Origin: Rhododendron vialii
Taxonomy: Eukaryota > Streptophyta > Magnoliopsida > Ericales > Ericaceae
Reading direction: 5' to 3'
NCBI RefSeq assembly: GCF_030253575.1
Contig: NC_080567.1
Coordinates: forward strand, 35,865,501-35,929,500
DNA: 64,000 bases
Under the pieces are notes generated by a model. The model was not told where the DNA came from and ran no database searches. It saw only the letters and a list, made by a program, of their open reading frames with translations. The number at the start of each line of letters is the position of its first letter. Position 1 is the first letter of the stretch. The position numbers and the translations under genes are program-made. This document shows positions 35,258-47,593 of this stretch, one piece after another.

Positions 35258-35562
35258 CGCATCTCCAACCAAGAAGGTCAAATGTGACATATCATGCCAA
35301 GTGAAATATTGAATCGGCATTTGAATCAACTCCAACCTTTATGTCAATTGCTTAGGTATAATTTGACACATCTTCTCTCATGTCAAATTTGACATGTGAT
35401 GTCGAATTTTTTCTTTCATTATTTTGAAAACATACCTAAATAAGAAAATTTGGCGTTTTAGTTGGAGTGGCTATTGTAGAGATGTCAAAGTGCCACATAA
35501 GCCTTCAAAATGATTTGACATCTCCACTTTTGATCTCCTTTGGTTGGAGAAGCTCAAGGCAG
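35258..35562. mobile_element. MITE with TIR near WTCTCCAACCAA
   Basis: The left end reads GCATCTCCAACCAAGAAGGTC and the right end, reverse-complemented, GCTTCTCCAACCAAAGGAGATC. Inside are repeated TTGACA and TGTCAAAT words and two internal CTCCAAC/GTTGGAG pairs (near 35330 and 35460), as if two related units were nested. No TSD was determined. Confidence 0.5.
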
Positions 35563-37230
35563 GCAGCCATGTTAAAACATTCCCCCTCTCATTATTCTTG
35601 AGTTTGAGTTGACTTAGGATCAGATGGTTGGGTTGTGCGGGCCTCGTGTCCACTTGCATTTGGGTGGGGTTCTGGTGACAAATCTTGCGACGTGGTGATC
35701 AATGGACAAAAATTTCCTCCCTGGTCGGGTCAGCTATTTCTCAAATCCGAATATCCCAGTGCGGGTGAGTTCCCCTATGCAGTTATGCGAGGTTCACGGC
35801 CCCGTTCGATTGTTTTTGGCTGGACCTTCAAGCTAAATATGTAAACAGTTAATAAAGTGATGATCATCTTTACGGATTATGCTACCAGTGGAATAATTTT
35901 GACATTTGCAAGGCAAATTTATGCTCCAAGTCTAGCTCACGGTTCAATTTTGGGCAGTACTTGGCAATTGGTTTTTGCTCACCATAAATTACTATTTGCA
36001 CTCCAAAAGTGGAGTGCAACAATCATCTTTATATGGAATTGATTTTTGGTTTCCACTTGTAGAGAGAGCAGATAGTCATTTATGGAGTGGACATATCATT
36101 GTCCTTCATCTTATTGTTTACCTATGTTTTCATATTTGCTTGGGCACCAATGAAGGAGAGGTTATTGAGTGTTTTTGGAACGATGCTCCACACCACTCAC
36201 AATACATCACTCACAATACATCAACATGTTATTTTTCTCTTAAAGTACATACACCAAACTACCGAAGTCAAAGTCTCGCAACATCTATCAATCACAACAC
36301 TCGAAAGGGGCACATGACTTTGCTCCAAAAGTATTGAATAAAATTTTCCCATGAAAGCCGCCCTAGCAATAGCGTACCCAGATTTTTTTAATGATACAAT
36401 AGAATTGATTATAGATCGGGCTGATATTTTTGTTGAAAAGGAATCAAAATTGACGTTGATGGAAGTGAAGCAATTCAAGCAAAAATTTAACTTTTTCTAT
36501 GAGATTTTTTTTTTTTGTCAAGGGACTTCCATGAATAGTGAAAGTGTTTATCTACTTGAACCGAATTTATATATTTTCAGATCCATTTTAGGAGAATACA
36601 ACTGGTAAATCTCAAGGAGGTGGCCTGATAGTCAAGACCCGTGACTTAACGATTTGCTCTTTTCTAAGTTTTCAAGTCTTAGGTTTGAATCTTTTAAGTG
36701 CAGTCAACACTTTTGATGGTGCATGTAAATTAAATTGGACACCTAAGATATTTAAAAAAGAAGAAGGGAGAACCGAAGCAGCAGTTGGAGGGCAATAATG
36801 GTGGAATGGTGATATTATTCAGGGTCTCCATTATAAACATGTGCCAATTACTCGAATTTGGTACTAAAAAGGTTTATGGACACCTTTTATCTCAGCTTAA
36901 AACTTCCATTCTTCAATTTTCGCAAACTTTCACTGTGAGCTCATGATAAAAATCTAAATCGTTCATTCAATACGTCTAGCAGAGACTAATATGTACGGAA
37001 AAAAAATCAACTTAAACAAACATCGAGAAATTCGAGACCAAATCGCATAAAATGGACGATTAACTCTAAAATCACAAGGCCGTCCAATTTGAAGGAAAAA
37101 TACTACTAATTGAAAGTAGAAACGGAGTAACAAATTACAAAGACAACAAGAAGTCAAAAATGAATAACCAAAGGAGTGATTGGTGTTGATTAACCTACAG
37201 TGGACCCTACCACACATAAACTAAACCCAA
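35563..37230. other. Intergenic DNA, no gene seen
   Basis: Several frames of 60-120 codons (35635-35844, 35975-36337, 36351-36608) show no domain and no coherent splicing. A tRNA-like segment at 36613-36700 (GGTGGCCTGATAGTCAAG, box-A-like, and AGGTTTGAATCTT, box-B-like) may be a decayed SINE. The final part upstream of 37235 leads into the COR27-like promoter. Confidence 0.4.
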
Positions 37231-37233
37231 TAT

Positions 37234-37380
37234 CCACGTGGCGAGCGAAACACACTCCGATCCATCCGAGATTATCCAAGTCGTCCTAACGGTAACGGTT
37301 AAGTCCGTCAGAGAAAAATATCTGGCGGACAAATGGATCACCCAGATGACGTGGCGCCCAGCCGATATTAATAACACGTG
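37234..37380 (+). promoter_or_regulatory. Promoter elements of the COR27-like gene: evening element plus three ACGT boxes
   Basis: Visible sites are CCACGTGGC (37234-37242), an exact evening element AAAATATCT (37315-37323), ACGTGGC within TGACGTGGC (37347-37355) and CACGTGT (37375-37381). They lie 175-320 bp upstream of the start codon, with a CT-rich leader (37421-37462) between. Evening elements are bound by CCA1/LHY/RVE clock factors and ACGT boxes by HY5, PIF or ABF-type bZIP/bHLH factors. COR27 and COR28 are known to be clock-, cold- and light-controlled, so the sites agree with the gene call. Confidence 0.65.
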
Positions 37381-37555
37381 TAAAAAAGCGCCTCTATGTG
37401 GAGCCTCTCTTCGCACCGCCTCTCTCTCTCTCTCTCTCTCTCATCACCGCTCTCTCTCTCTCATCACCGCCGAGCACGAGCCGAGGGTTCCGCCGCTTAA
37501 TTTACGGACGGTTTCTTACAGACTCAGACCAACTCTTGCATTGTCTGGAAAGGAC

Positions 37556-40500
37556 ATGGAGGAGGATTCAAGGCCGGCGCCGCCGGATCTCGCCGCGGGG
37601 GAGGCTTGCAGGAACGAGTTGACTCGGACGGACTCTGGCTCGTCGTCCGTCACCGTCCATATTTCGAAGAATTTCGTTCGGACAAAAAATGTCGCAAGAC
37701 CGGTACTTGATTCGTCTTTTGTTTTCCTTGTTTCTTTTGCGATCTGTTTATGAGTCGGTTGTTGTTATGGTTGAATTACTGTGTCTGTGGTTGGATATTT
37801 TCGGGAGAATCGATTTTGCTTTTGGGATCGTTAGATAGTTCTTCGATTAAGGGTGTAAATTGTAGGCGTTGATTCTTACGGGGTTATGGTATTTAAGTCG
37901 GTTCTGTCGCACACCCTCCGTCTAAATTTGTTATTTCAATTTGGGAAATGAACTTTTTAAGAGAACATAATCATTACGCCTATAAATGCTTTAACTTTCC
38001 AAAAGTTAGCATTTTTACTTTTAAAAAAGATAACTTTGACACCAACAATAATGCAAAGAAAGGGAATTGTGTAGCTTCTTGTCCATTTTAGTCTTTGAAA
38101 ATAGACAAGGATTTTGGCACAAGGAAGAGGCAAAAAATGGACAAACAAATTGAGAACAGGATTGTAATCTATAGAAGTATTGAGTATCGTTTTGAGTGTG
38201 TGCATGTCTATCTGGTCTCGTATGGTCATTGGTATTAAGGAAACTCCTGTGATTAGTCCTGGTTTGTTAGGAAATGGAGCAGCAAAGGAGGGGGAAACTA
38301 AGAAGGGACGGGATCCAAAACACTGGGCTTTAGTTGGCACCTCTAATGAGATTATTTAAAAAGAAACAGGATTACTGTTCCCAGTAGGAAATTGAACATG
38401 TGTCCCTTTGAGTGGGTTGGAGCTCCTAGTTGGTGTTTGGAGCTGAAAGAAAAATAGGAGAATGTGTGACTTTAGAAACACAAACATCTAAAGACTATAA
38501 TCAGTCCTCTCGTAACTTACTTTTATACGTTTTTATTGTCACAGTTACAAGTGGTTTTTAGTCTCTCGTCTCCCTAAGCTGTCTTCATGGGCTAATCTTT
38601 TGTTTGAATGGCAGTCTCTATGGGTCAATCAACCCTACTTTATAGATACTTGAGTTGCTTGTTTTGCTTGTTTTTTCTAGTTGTCCCTATGAGAGCTTTA
38701 ATGAAACGGACCACAAAGTATTATTAAGTGATTCATGATTTCCACAATTCCTTATTCACAAAAGATTACCATGGTGGCATGTGAGTTGTATGATTTGAAA
38801 AAGCTAGATTAGATGTTACTGGACCACTTTGTCACCTACTGAGTTCAGTATTTTTTAGGACAATTCAAGTTAGCATGGGGCTTTATCATATTGGTTTTAA
38901 ACATGATCTTGTGGTTCAGGTTTGGCATTGCTACAACTATGAAGAATTACAAATATAGTTAGAATTGTTTTGACTAAACTAGGGAGGATGGTTTCGTTTG
39001 GAAATCATCTTGTTTCATCCAATCAACTCGTTCGTCAATAGCTCCAGACAGCGGGTTTGTTAAAATGGCTGGATAGGAAGTATTACCCTGACCAAAAGGA
39101 TGGCGGCATTTGGTTTGGTGGTTGCGTTTAGGCTGTGCGTTTGATCCTAGTGGGCCATAGAATGACATAAGGTGAAACTTGTTGTGAGCAGTCAAGACCA
39201 GTTGATGGTGATGATTATGATGAGCATATAGTATGTAGTTTGTAGATTCAGGCTCTTGACATTGCAGGAGTACAATATCAGGTGACTCTAAAGGCAATTA
39301 TGAGATTTGAATGTATGGCACTCAACTATATCTGAGTTAACATGCAAATAAGAAATTCTATTGGGATCTCCCCAGTACTTCACTTTCTTTTGAGTTACTC
39401 CTAGTCATAGATGTTTGCTGATACCTTTAGAGTCGTCCCCTCTCTCTTCGGGGGAAGGAGAGAATATTGTAAACTTAATTTAAAATACTATGCATTTAAA
39501 TTCTCTGAATTGCAGGCCCCATAATCCATTTAAGACTTGTTATTACATAGTCTTATCCTATGTCTATCATGCATTTCTTTTATTAATTAATCTTTCCGAT
39601 GGCTGTTCAAGACTTTTTTGCTCATGTTACAAAAATTGTAAATCACACCTTCTTTCTTTATTTTCTGTGGAAGTTTGAACTTATTACGGTTGTGGATTTT
39701 ATTGAGGTCAGAGCATGGCATGGACGAATGCGAAGCACAATTCGTATCTAGCTTCTTTGGAAGCATCATTTGTTAAGGAGTTGCATCAGTCCTTGGGTTT
39801 ACTCTCCTCGCACTCAGAATATTCTGACCAGGTTAGTCACCTAATTGACTTCATTCAATATGTTGTGTATCTTTTCATTTTACAATCCCATATATTGTGT
39901 GCCTGCCAAATTCAATTCTTAAACATGACATCTATGATTCCTATTTTCTCTTTATCGTTGTTTCTTTTTTCCAGTTCACAGTTTTACAAGATGGCTTTTC
40001 ACGGAGAATCAATTTTGAGAGAAACCAGCCTTTACCATATAATGCAGCTGGTTCTCATTTTGTAAAAGAAAGGTCATGGATGCAACGGTTTAGATGTTCA
40101 GGTAAACACAACAACATATCAGTTAATTTGCAAGAATGCAGCTCATTCTGTAGTGAGGAAATGCTGTCTGGGAGGAAGAGGATTTTCACCCACCGATTAT
40201 CAATTTCTGGACGGCCATGCGTATGCCGTGAAAGCCAACTGGATGCAGTTGGCAATATTGCAGGTAATTATGAACTTTAGCTTTCTTTCTCTGAAAAGAT
40301 TCTCACTTAGTGGTTCAAGCTTTCAGTTGCTTGCTTCCTTTTCATGTCCATGTTGGTTTGGTGCATGCCTGCACATGCATTTGTTTTATGATAGAACTGT
40401 GCGGGAAGATTAGCGGTACTCATGATTTGATAATTCAGTCACTCTACATTCCTGGAGGACACCAAGTGTCTCTACCTCTATCTGGCCCATAGCCATAAGA

Positions 40501-41193
40501 TAACCGCTCTTTCCCTTTCTTGTACTGCCAGTTGGCTAGGTAATTGCCTGAGTAATCTCTATTACACGTAGGATGTGTAGGAGGTTATGAGATTCTTCAA
40601 CTATTGGAAAATAATGCTATTTTGAAAGTTTAACAATTGGTAACTCATGGAAGATTAGTCACCTGTAAAGTGTCTACGGATATCATGGTACAACTGATGT
40701 TTTAGCCAATAAATTTTCAGCTTTTCTTTTGGGTGCTATTGCATTTTGGTTAGGAAAATGTGAGATATACTTCTTTTTAGGACTTGCTTGAGCTTGATTA
40801 TATCAGGTAATGATAACTGAATCAAACATATATTGCCTCTGGTATTTTAACTTGGGTTTCTGCAGAGGTTTCGGACCAGAACTTTGTGGATGAAGACCAA
40901 GAAGAGAAGTCACTCAGTTTGTCCAAGCCAAAAAGGTTGAAGATGGATGCAGCTGACTCTTCAACCAACGATCAAGTAAATACTTGAGTTGATATACTAG
41001 CACTTGTTCATCCATACCGCATCACAAAATGACACCCCACCTTTTTCCTATCTTTCAGATAGTGCCCTCTGGGGATATGTTTTCTGTGGAAATTGCAACA
41101 GCTGGTAACAATTTATTAGAAAGAAAAGAGCAGGTGGATCGTAAATGTCATTCAGATAACATCGACAGCTTATTCGCCCAGGATGTGATGTGA
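37556..41193 (+). CDS. COR27: COR27/COR28-like cold- and clock-regulated protein
   Basis: Five exons, 37556-37702, 39712-39831, 39975-40263, 40866-40975 and 41059-41193, encode 266 aa. The family signature is in exon 2, MAWTNAKHNSYLASLEASFV KELH, followed in exon 3 by FTVLQDGFSRRINFERNQ and WMQRFRCSG and in exon 4 by EVSDQNFVDED and a basic KPKRLKM patch. The N-terminus is acidic and Ser-rich (ELTRTDSGSSSVTVHI). No transmembrane segment; the basic patch may be a nuclear signal. In Arabidopsis such proteins act in the nucleus as regulators linking cold, the circadian clock and light signalling through COP1/HY5 (family knowledge). The first intron is 2.0 kb. The exon 2 acceptor (39710-39711) was chosen because it keeps the frame into SMAWTN; assignment to COR27 rather than COR28 is not possible here. 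Confidence 0.75.
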
Positions 41194-42072
41194 AATCCTT
41201 TGTACGAGAGCTGAGCTGTGACTTAAAGTTTGATAGGTTATTGCAAATTGCAAATAGATGCACCTAACTTATGAAGGATGAAGCTTTTGGGTGTCCCATG
41301 GATGACATATGTGTAGTTGGATAAAAACTAAAAAGAGTCAGATATGCTAGGTTTATTGCTCTAGCGTAGTCAAACTGCTGCCATAAATTCTTTGATTCAG
41401 TATTTACCAATAAGATCGATCACTCGTCTGTTTATAATGGTAGGAATACATTCGCGCAGAGATGAAGTCGATTACATTTCAGGTGCTTGTAGCATTATGG
41501 AAGGAATTTTAAACAGAGAACTGTCATTATGTGTCGTAATTTTTCTGCAGTGGCTTTATTGGTTTTGTTTTTCTGCTAACATAGGCAGGAAATTTGGCAT
41601 GGTTGAAAGTGGCTTGAAAGGCGTTGCCTAAAAGCTGTTTCCGTATTGCTGTTAAACATTAGCAACTGAATTCCATTCACAACTTTACTACTACCTTTTT
41701 TTCCAAATGGCTGTTTCGCTTATTTGCGGTTTGGATTCGCTTCTAACAGGAAAATGAGCACGAGTTACTTTCTTGAGTGCCAAAAATTCTGGTTTTCGAG
41801 TCTGAACCATCGATGTTTTTCATTTGGAATAGTATAAATGGAGTGTATTTTAGAAGTTCTTTGAAACAGGTTTTTGTCCCCAGCTTATTTCCCCATACTA
41901 CTATTTTCCTTCTCTGACATGAAGAACGAAACTCACATAAACGAAATCCATATATTTTAGCTCTGAATTACACTTGTTTTCCTTCTATTTTCCCCAAGAA
42001 TCACATGAACAACCTTCCCCACCTTTGTGCACTAATTTTCCTGGCATTTTCGTAAAATCTCAATCAATCAAT

Positions 42073-42075
<3 letters not shown>
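41194..42075. other. 3' flank of the COR27-like gene
   Basis: Includes the expected 3' UTR and unremarkable AT-rich DNA. The frame at 41392-41631 has no recognisable features. I see nothing else. Confidence 0.5.
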
Positions 42076-42153
<78 letters not shown>

Positions 42154-42174
42154 GATAGATAGATAGATAGATAT
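42076..42174. repeat. Compound microsatellite (CT)n(GATA)n
   Basis: A pure CT run of about 77 bp (42076-42152) is followed directly by about five TAGA/GATA units, and preceded by four CAAT units (42061-42074). The run is long enough to be highly polymorphic. Confidence 0.95.
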
Positions 42175-42954
42175 AATGATATGTCACCACAACCAGGGGC
42201 TAGTAGAACCTTTGCCACTTGTCTGGAATTTGGTCTAATAATTTGGGCCCTTGGACATTGTGAATGGCCAATGATCTTTTTACCCTTTTATAAGATAAGG
42301 CTCTTGAAAAGGTCGTATAACTCTTGGCTGTTTGAATGGTCTTATTAAGTGATGCATTTGCCTTGACCGAAAGGGCTAATGAACTGCAACTCCTCCATTA
42401 AAAACACATCCCAAAAGGCTATGAAGTTGACCTAATTATTTCCTTAGAGTCGAGTTTTTTTTTTTTTCCTCATAAAGTGGAATATTACTCGGCCTGCATT
42501 GTGTTTAAGGGTCTCAATCAATTTTTTTTCCACTGAAATACGACCCTTGTCCTTTTGTATCAAAACGGTGCTTTTCCTGTATCATGAATCGACAACTGCC
42601 CTAATGCTGTTTTGGCTAATGCTACAATAATAGATTTTTGGCATAAAACACTCATAAAGAATGATGTGATTTTTTCCTCAAAAAGTAACATGTTATTGGT
42701 ATTTCGAGAGTAGTTTGATGTACATAACATCAAACTAATTGGCCACAATGATGGATGCAATCTTTTGTTATTATATTTCGTGACTGGTTAATGGTTTATT
42801 GACCATTTCTCTTACGTTAAGACCAAAATGCACATTACTATTTTCTATCAAGTTGGGTTTTGAGGTTCTTATGGTTTAACCCTAATTAATCTTTTGATTA
42901 TCAGTCCCTCTTACACTTTGAGTTAACGGGAGAGCTAATTAATTAGTCTACAGA

Positions 42955-43060
42955 AAGTCCATAATCCTAAATCCCAAACCCTTCTGCCGAGACTTCAAAC
43001 CCTGACCTCCCTTGTAGGAATACCAAGAGATAACCGTTGGACTACAAGCCCTTTGTTTGC
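42955..43060 (-). mobile_element. tRNA-like SINE 5' region
   Basis: On the minus strand the segment reads TAGTCCAACGGTTATC (box-A-like) and, about 40 bp on, GGGTTTGAAGTCTC (box-B-like), starting from GGGCTTG at the right-hand end. Spacing suits a tRNA-derived SINE head rather than a functional tRNA; no acceptor-stem pairing was seen. Confidence 0.4.
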
Positions 43061-43233
43061 CGGGCTAAAGATTAAAGAAGATTAACTAAATTATCATACG
43101 GACTACCACGTGGCAAAAGTCTATACGGTAATCTATGTTGAGGAAGGAAAGGAAACTAACGGCAACGGGGGTATTTTGGTAAAAATAAAACAAACGGTTT
43201 GGTCCTAAGCAGTACAAAAAAAAAGAGACAAAA

Positions 43234-43258
43234 TGACTCTTGAGACCTACCAAGAGTC
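43234..43258 (+). promoter_or_regulatory. Nitrate-responsive element (NRE) of the nitrite reductase promoter
   Basis: TGACTCTT (43234-43241), exactly ten spacer bases (43242-43251), then AAGAGTC (43252-43258). This is the pseudo-palindromic NRE consensus (TGACYCTT-N10-AAGAG) known from NIR promoters and bound by NLP (NIN-like) factors. It lies 176 bp upstream of the NiR start codon, the expected place. This independently supports the gene call and predicts nitrate induction. Confidence 0.9.
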
Positions 43259-43337
43259 GTCGACTCGTCGGTTCATGAATCCTGGGCGTACCCCCAAAGG
43301 TCCCAACTTCTAAGTTCTAACCACCACCCACTACAAA

Positions 43338-43457
43338 ATGATCTCAGCCCCCTCTTACCTTCCTCCGCCTCTCACCACCATCACCGTCGCCACCACTAGT
43401 AGTCTTTTTCTTGAACGGTTGAACCACTACCACCATGTCATCATCACTTTCTGTTAG
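43338..43457 (+). other. Out-of-frame upstream ORF overlapping the NiR start
   Basis: An ATG at 43338 opens a 39-codon frame (begins MISAPSYLPPP) that stops at 43455-43457, 20 bp past the NiR ATG at 43435 and in a different frame. If transcription starts upstream of 43338, this ORF would reduce initiation at the main start. Whether it is transcribed is unknown. Confidence 0.35.
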
Positions 43458-46400
43458 ATTTCTGGCACCTTCGCTAAGCAATTCAAGAAATTCCAAAACA
43501 ATAGTACTGTCTGCCACTGCTCCTCGGGCGGTGGTGCCACCGCGGGCGGAGGCGGGATTCGACGACTCCCGGCTGGAGCCGAGGGTGGAGGAGAGAGATG
43601 GGTATTGGGTGTTGAAGGAGAAGTTCAGGGGAGGGATAAATCCTTCGGAAAAGCTGAAGATTGAGAAAGAGCCAATGAAGCTGTTCATGGAGAAGGGTGT
43701 TGAAGAACTTGCTAATATGTCACTCGAAGAGATTGAGAAGTCTAAGCTCACAAAGGATGATATTGATACGCGGCTCAAGTGGCTTGGCTTGTTCCATAGG
43801 AGGAAGCATCAATGTAAGCCCAAAAAAAAAAAAAAAATTTTGGTCAATTTGATTCCTTTTTAGTGTTTTGTCATTTCTGTACCACTTTTATTGTTTTCTC
43901 TTTTGTTCTTCGTGATTTGGTTGTTGTTTTGTCTAGACACAATTGCTAGATGCATGTGCTCAGATCCACAAAATAAAATAGAATCACGCACATCGAATGA
44001 CATAGGACACATTTATAATCGAATTTGTGACCGGACATCTGTGTCCTAATTAAGCATTTCCCATTGACAACATCAATATTGGCTTTTTAGAGACGAAGTC
44101 TATTGTGTGATGCGCTAAAAACACAAATGTTGTGTTTGGTTTGGATTTTTAAATTTTTTTTGAAAAATTATAGGGGTATTAAGTGGAGAGAGATAGAGAG
44201 AGAACTATTGAAAATAGAGGGAATCTGCTTTTTAGAGACGAAGTCTATTGTGTGAAGCGCTAAAAACACTCTCAGTATATGCTCGTAATTAAATCTTTTC
44301 TCACCAGAAAGGAAAAAAAAAGTATAGATTAAGTGTTCATGATGTAGGTGGGATATTCACATCACTTGTTCACACGGTGACTCTTGGTTGGGATAATACT
44401 CCCTTCATCACATTTTGTTTTGTCTATTTTGTTGTTCGTATTGTTCTTTAAAGCTTATATGTCCCAATTTCTAATATTTTTCATAATTTTGAAAATTTTA
44501 TATTATAGATCTAATCGAGACTATTAAACAAAATCCATATTGCATGTTTTTGGAGATTCATATTGGAAGATATAAGTGATAGAAAAATTTGCACGAACAC
44601 CAAAAAAAGACAAACAAAATGGGACGAACGGAGTATAATTTAACTCTGTCAACGTCATGCATAGAATCCCATGCATAGAATCCCAAGTCAGCAGACGGTT
44701 GTGTGTTAGGTAACAGCCGGCATGGAAAAGACCATCAGCCGTCCTTATGATTCATCATGAACATGAATCCAAAGAGAAAGCATTAGTACATGCTTCAACT
44801 GGAATCTCACAAATATAGACTAAGAGATTCGTCAACGCTGCTAATCTCAAGTGTTATTAGAACAACAAGAGTGTAATCGAGACTAAAGTTTTTTGTGTTT
44901 TTGAACGGCGTAATCGAGACTAAAGTTGGTTTGGTTTGATTACAAGATAATTGACTCTTGATTGTCTTTTTTTGTCATATAGAAATTAACAGGGCCAGTT
45001 GACAAATATTGTGTCCTTCTTGACTTGAATTCCTATGTGTTGTGTCTGCTCTCAAAATTCCAAATGGAGCATATACAATTCCTATATTCAATGGCCTTAG
45101 CACTAATCACCTAAAATAAGCCTTCTTCAGATGAACACCCCATATGTTCTTTTTTGTAATTTGCTTTTCTTGGTGATGATCAGATGGTAGGTTTATGATG
45201 AGACTGAAGCTACCAAATGGCGTAACGACAAGCGCGCAGACACGGTACCTAGCCAGTGTAATAAGGCAGTACGGAAAGGAAGGATGCGCAGACGTGACTA
45301 CGAGGCAAAACTGGCAAATTCGTGGCGTGGTAATGTGTAAACATCAACTCATCTTCGAAGCTTAGACCTCGGAGACACTGTTAAACCTATTACTTGTGTC
45401 CTCAACAGGTGTTGCCTGATGTACCAGAAATATTGAAGGGTCTTGCCGAAGTTGGCTTGACTAGCTTGCAGAGTGGGATGGACAATGTCAGGAACCCCGT
45501 TGGGAATTCTTTGGCAGGGATTGATCCCCACGAGATTGTCGATACACGGCCTTACGCAGATTTGTTGTCTCAATTCATCACCGCCAATTCGCTCGGCAAT
45601 CCGGCCATAACCAACTTGTAAGTCATCCGCCACTATATCATTAGTCATATGGAAGAGACATCGACGAATTTCTAATGGATTTTAGTCCTCTGTCGTCTTG
45701 AGCAGGCCAAGGAAGTGGAATGTGTGCGTAGTTGGATCTCATGATCTATATGAGCATCCTCACATCAATGATCTTGCTTACATGCCTGCCACGAACAATG
45801 GACGGTTCGGATTCAACCTTCTAGTTGGCGGGTTTTTTAGCCCCAAAAGATGTGCAGAGGCAGTTCCTCTCGACGCCTGGGTCCCAGCCGATGACCTGAT
45901 CCCGGTGTGCAAAGCCGTGTTGGAAGCTTACAGAGACCTCGGCGCCAGAGGAAACCGGCAGAAGACTAGGATGATGTGGTTGATTGATGAACTTGTGAGT
46001 AGCCCTTCTCCTCTCTTCTTCCTTTTTTCGGACCCAGCAAAAAAGAAAAATTTCAGTCCATCAGAGACAAATTCTTTCTTAATTTGATTTGCAATGTGAA
46101 AATGCAGGGAATTGAAGGATTCAGGTCAGAGGTAGTGAAGAGAATGCCTCAACAAGAACTAGAAAGAGCATCTTCCCAAGACTTGGTTCAAAAGCAATGG
46201 GAGAGGAGAGATTACCTTGGTGTCCACCCACAGAAACAGGAGGGCTACAGCTTTGTGGGCCTCCACGTGCCCGTGGGCCGGGTTCAAGCCGACGACATGG
46301 ACGAGCTGGCCCGCTTAGCCGACAAATACGGCTCAGGCGAGCTCCGGCTCACAGTAGAGCAAAACATTATAATCCCAAATGTTGAGGATTCAAATATTGA

Positions 46401-46848
46401 ATCCTTGCTAAGAGAGCCTCTTTTGAAGGAAAAATTTCAACCGGCCCCGCCTGTTCTAATGAAAGGACTCGTGGCATGCACGGGCAACCAGTTCTGCGGG
46501 CAAGCCATAATCGAGACGAAGGCTCGGGCGGTTAAGGTGACCGAGGAGGTGGGGAGGCGCGTGTCCGTGACTAGGGCAGTGAGGATGCACTGGACGGGCT
46601 GCCCGAATAGTTGCGGGCAGGTCCAGGTGGCCGATATCGGGTTCATGGGGTGCATGACTAGGGATAGAAATGGAAAGATTGTTGAAGGTGTTGATGTTTT
46701 CTTGGGAGGGAGAATTGGGAGTGACTCACATTTGGGAGATGTTTACAAGAAGGGTGTCCCTTGTGATGATGAATTGGTGAATGTGGTTGTGGACATTTTG
46801 GTCAATTACTTTGGAGCTGTAACTAGGGAGAGGGAAGAATTATTATAG
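43435..46848 (+). CDS. NIR: Ferredoxin-nitrite reductase, chloroplast precursor
   Basis: Five exons, 43435-43813, 45184-45329, 45409-45617, 45706-45994 and 46108-46848, encode 587 aa, the usual length for plant NiR. It reduces nitrite to ammonium in plastids using six electrons from ferredoxin. The start gives a Ser-rich transit peptide (MSSSLSVRFLAPSLSNS). The N-terminal half contains the typical DGYWVLKEKFRGGINPSEK and, across exon 2-3, RFMMRLKLPNG and TTRQNWQIRG. The four Cys ligands of the [4Fe-4S]/siroheme centre are at about 465, 471 (CTGNQFCG) and 506, 510 (GCPNSCG), with the family spacing 6-35-4. Intron 1 (1.37 kb) carries a Stowaway-like insertion. The upstream NRE implies nitrate control by NLP factors. 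The gene looks intact and functional. Confidence 0.97.
44399..44633. mobile_element. Stowaway-like MITE in NiR intron 1
   Basis: The termini are CTCCCTTCATCACATTTTG on the left and, reverse-complemented, CTCCGTTCGTCCCATTTTG on the right, matching the Tc1/mariner-type Stowaway consensus CTCCCTCCGTCCC. A TA dinucleotide flanks both ends (44397-44398 and 44634-44635). Length 235 bp, AT-rich, non-coding. It sits about 585 bp after the exon 1 donor. Confidence 0.8.
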
Positions 46849-46913
46849 GACAAACGTTTTGCTTTGGTTCAAATTTGGTAGCATTTAGGAGGAAGAAAAT
46901 ATTTATAAGCATT

Positions 46914-46936
46914 TTTTTTTTTTCATCAAAGAAAAA

Positions 46937-46991
<55 letters not shown>

Positions 46992-47539
46992 GAGTACAAG
47001 GGTTTAATCAAACATAAAACAACAACTGTGTTATCGCTTAAGATAAATGGCATCGGCGACAGACGAAACCTATGAAGCCTAAGAAACAATACGCAACTAT
47101 TCTATTGCCTAAGATAAAGGGCACCGGCGACATCCAAAGGCTATGAAGCCTAAGAAACATAGTGTGAAAGCGTGAATGGAATTCACGGAATACAACAGAA
47201 AAATAAAAACAGAACCGCAATCGTGCTCCACCGCCATGAGCAAGGAACTTGAACCCTCCTTAGCCCAGAATGACCAAACCGCTGGCTGGATCGCGCCCAT
47301 TCATAACGGGGGCCGGCACAGATCAGTGAGCTGAAGACCCCATCAACAACCACAGCAGCAGCTCTCCTGCATCAACGGCACCGCAGCAAAACAGACCACA
47401 AGGATCCTGACAAAACCAAGCACCCTTCAATAGCACCTGTAGAAAACCAAACAAACCATATGCATGCACGCCCCACGATTGGATCGGACGGGGAAGTGCG
47501 GAAAGGAGCGGGAACCCGATCCAATCGGAGGAAAGAAAA

Positions 47540-47593
<54 letters not shown>

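Noticed and set aside
37957-39297. Minus-strand frames of 107-127 codons in COR27 intron 1
   Set aside because: No domain, no splice partners, and they lie within a long intron of a gene with good evidence on the plus strand.
42955-43060. Functional tRNA gene on the minus strand
   Set aside because: Box-like words are present but no acceptor stem or anticodon loop could be paired; better read as a SINE head.
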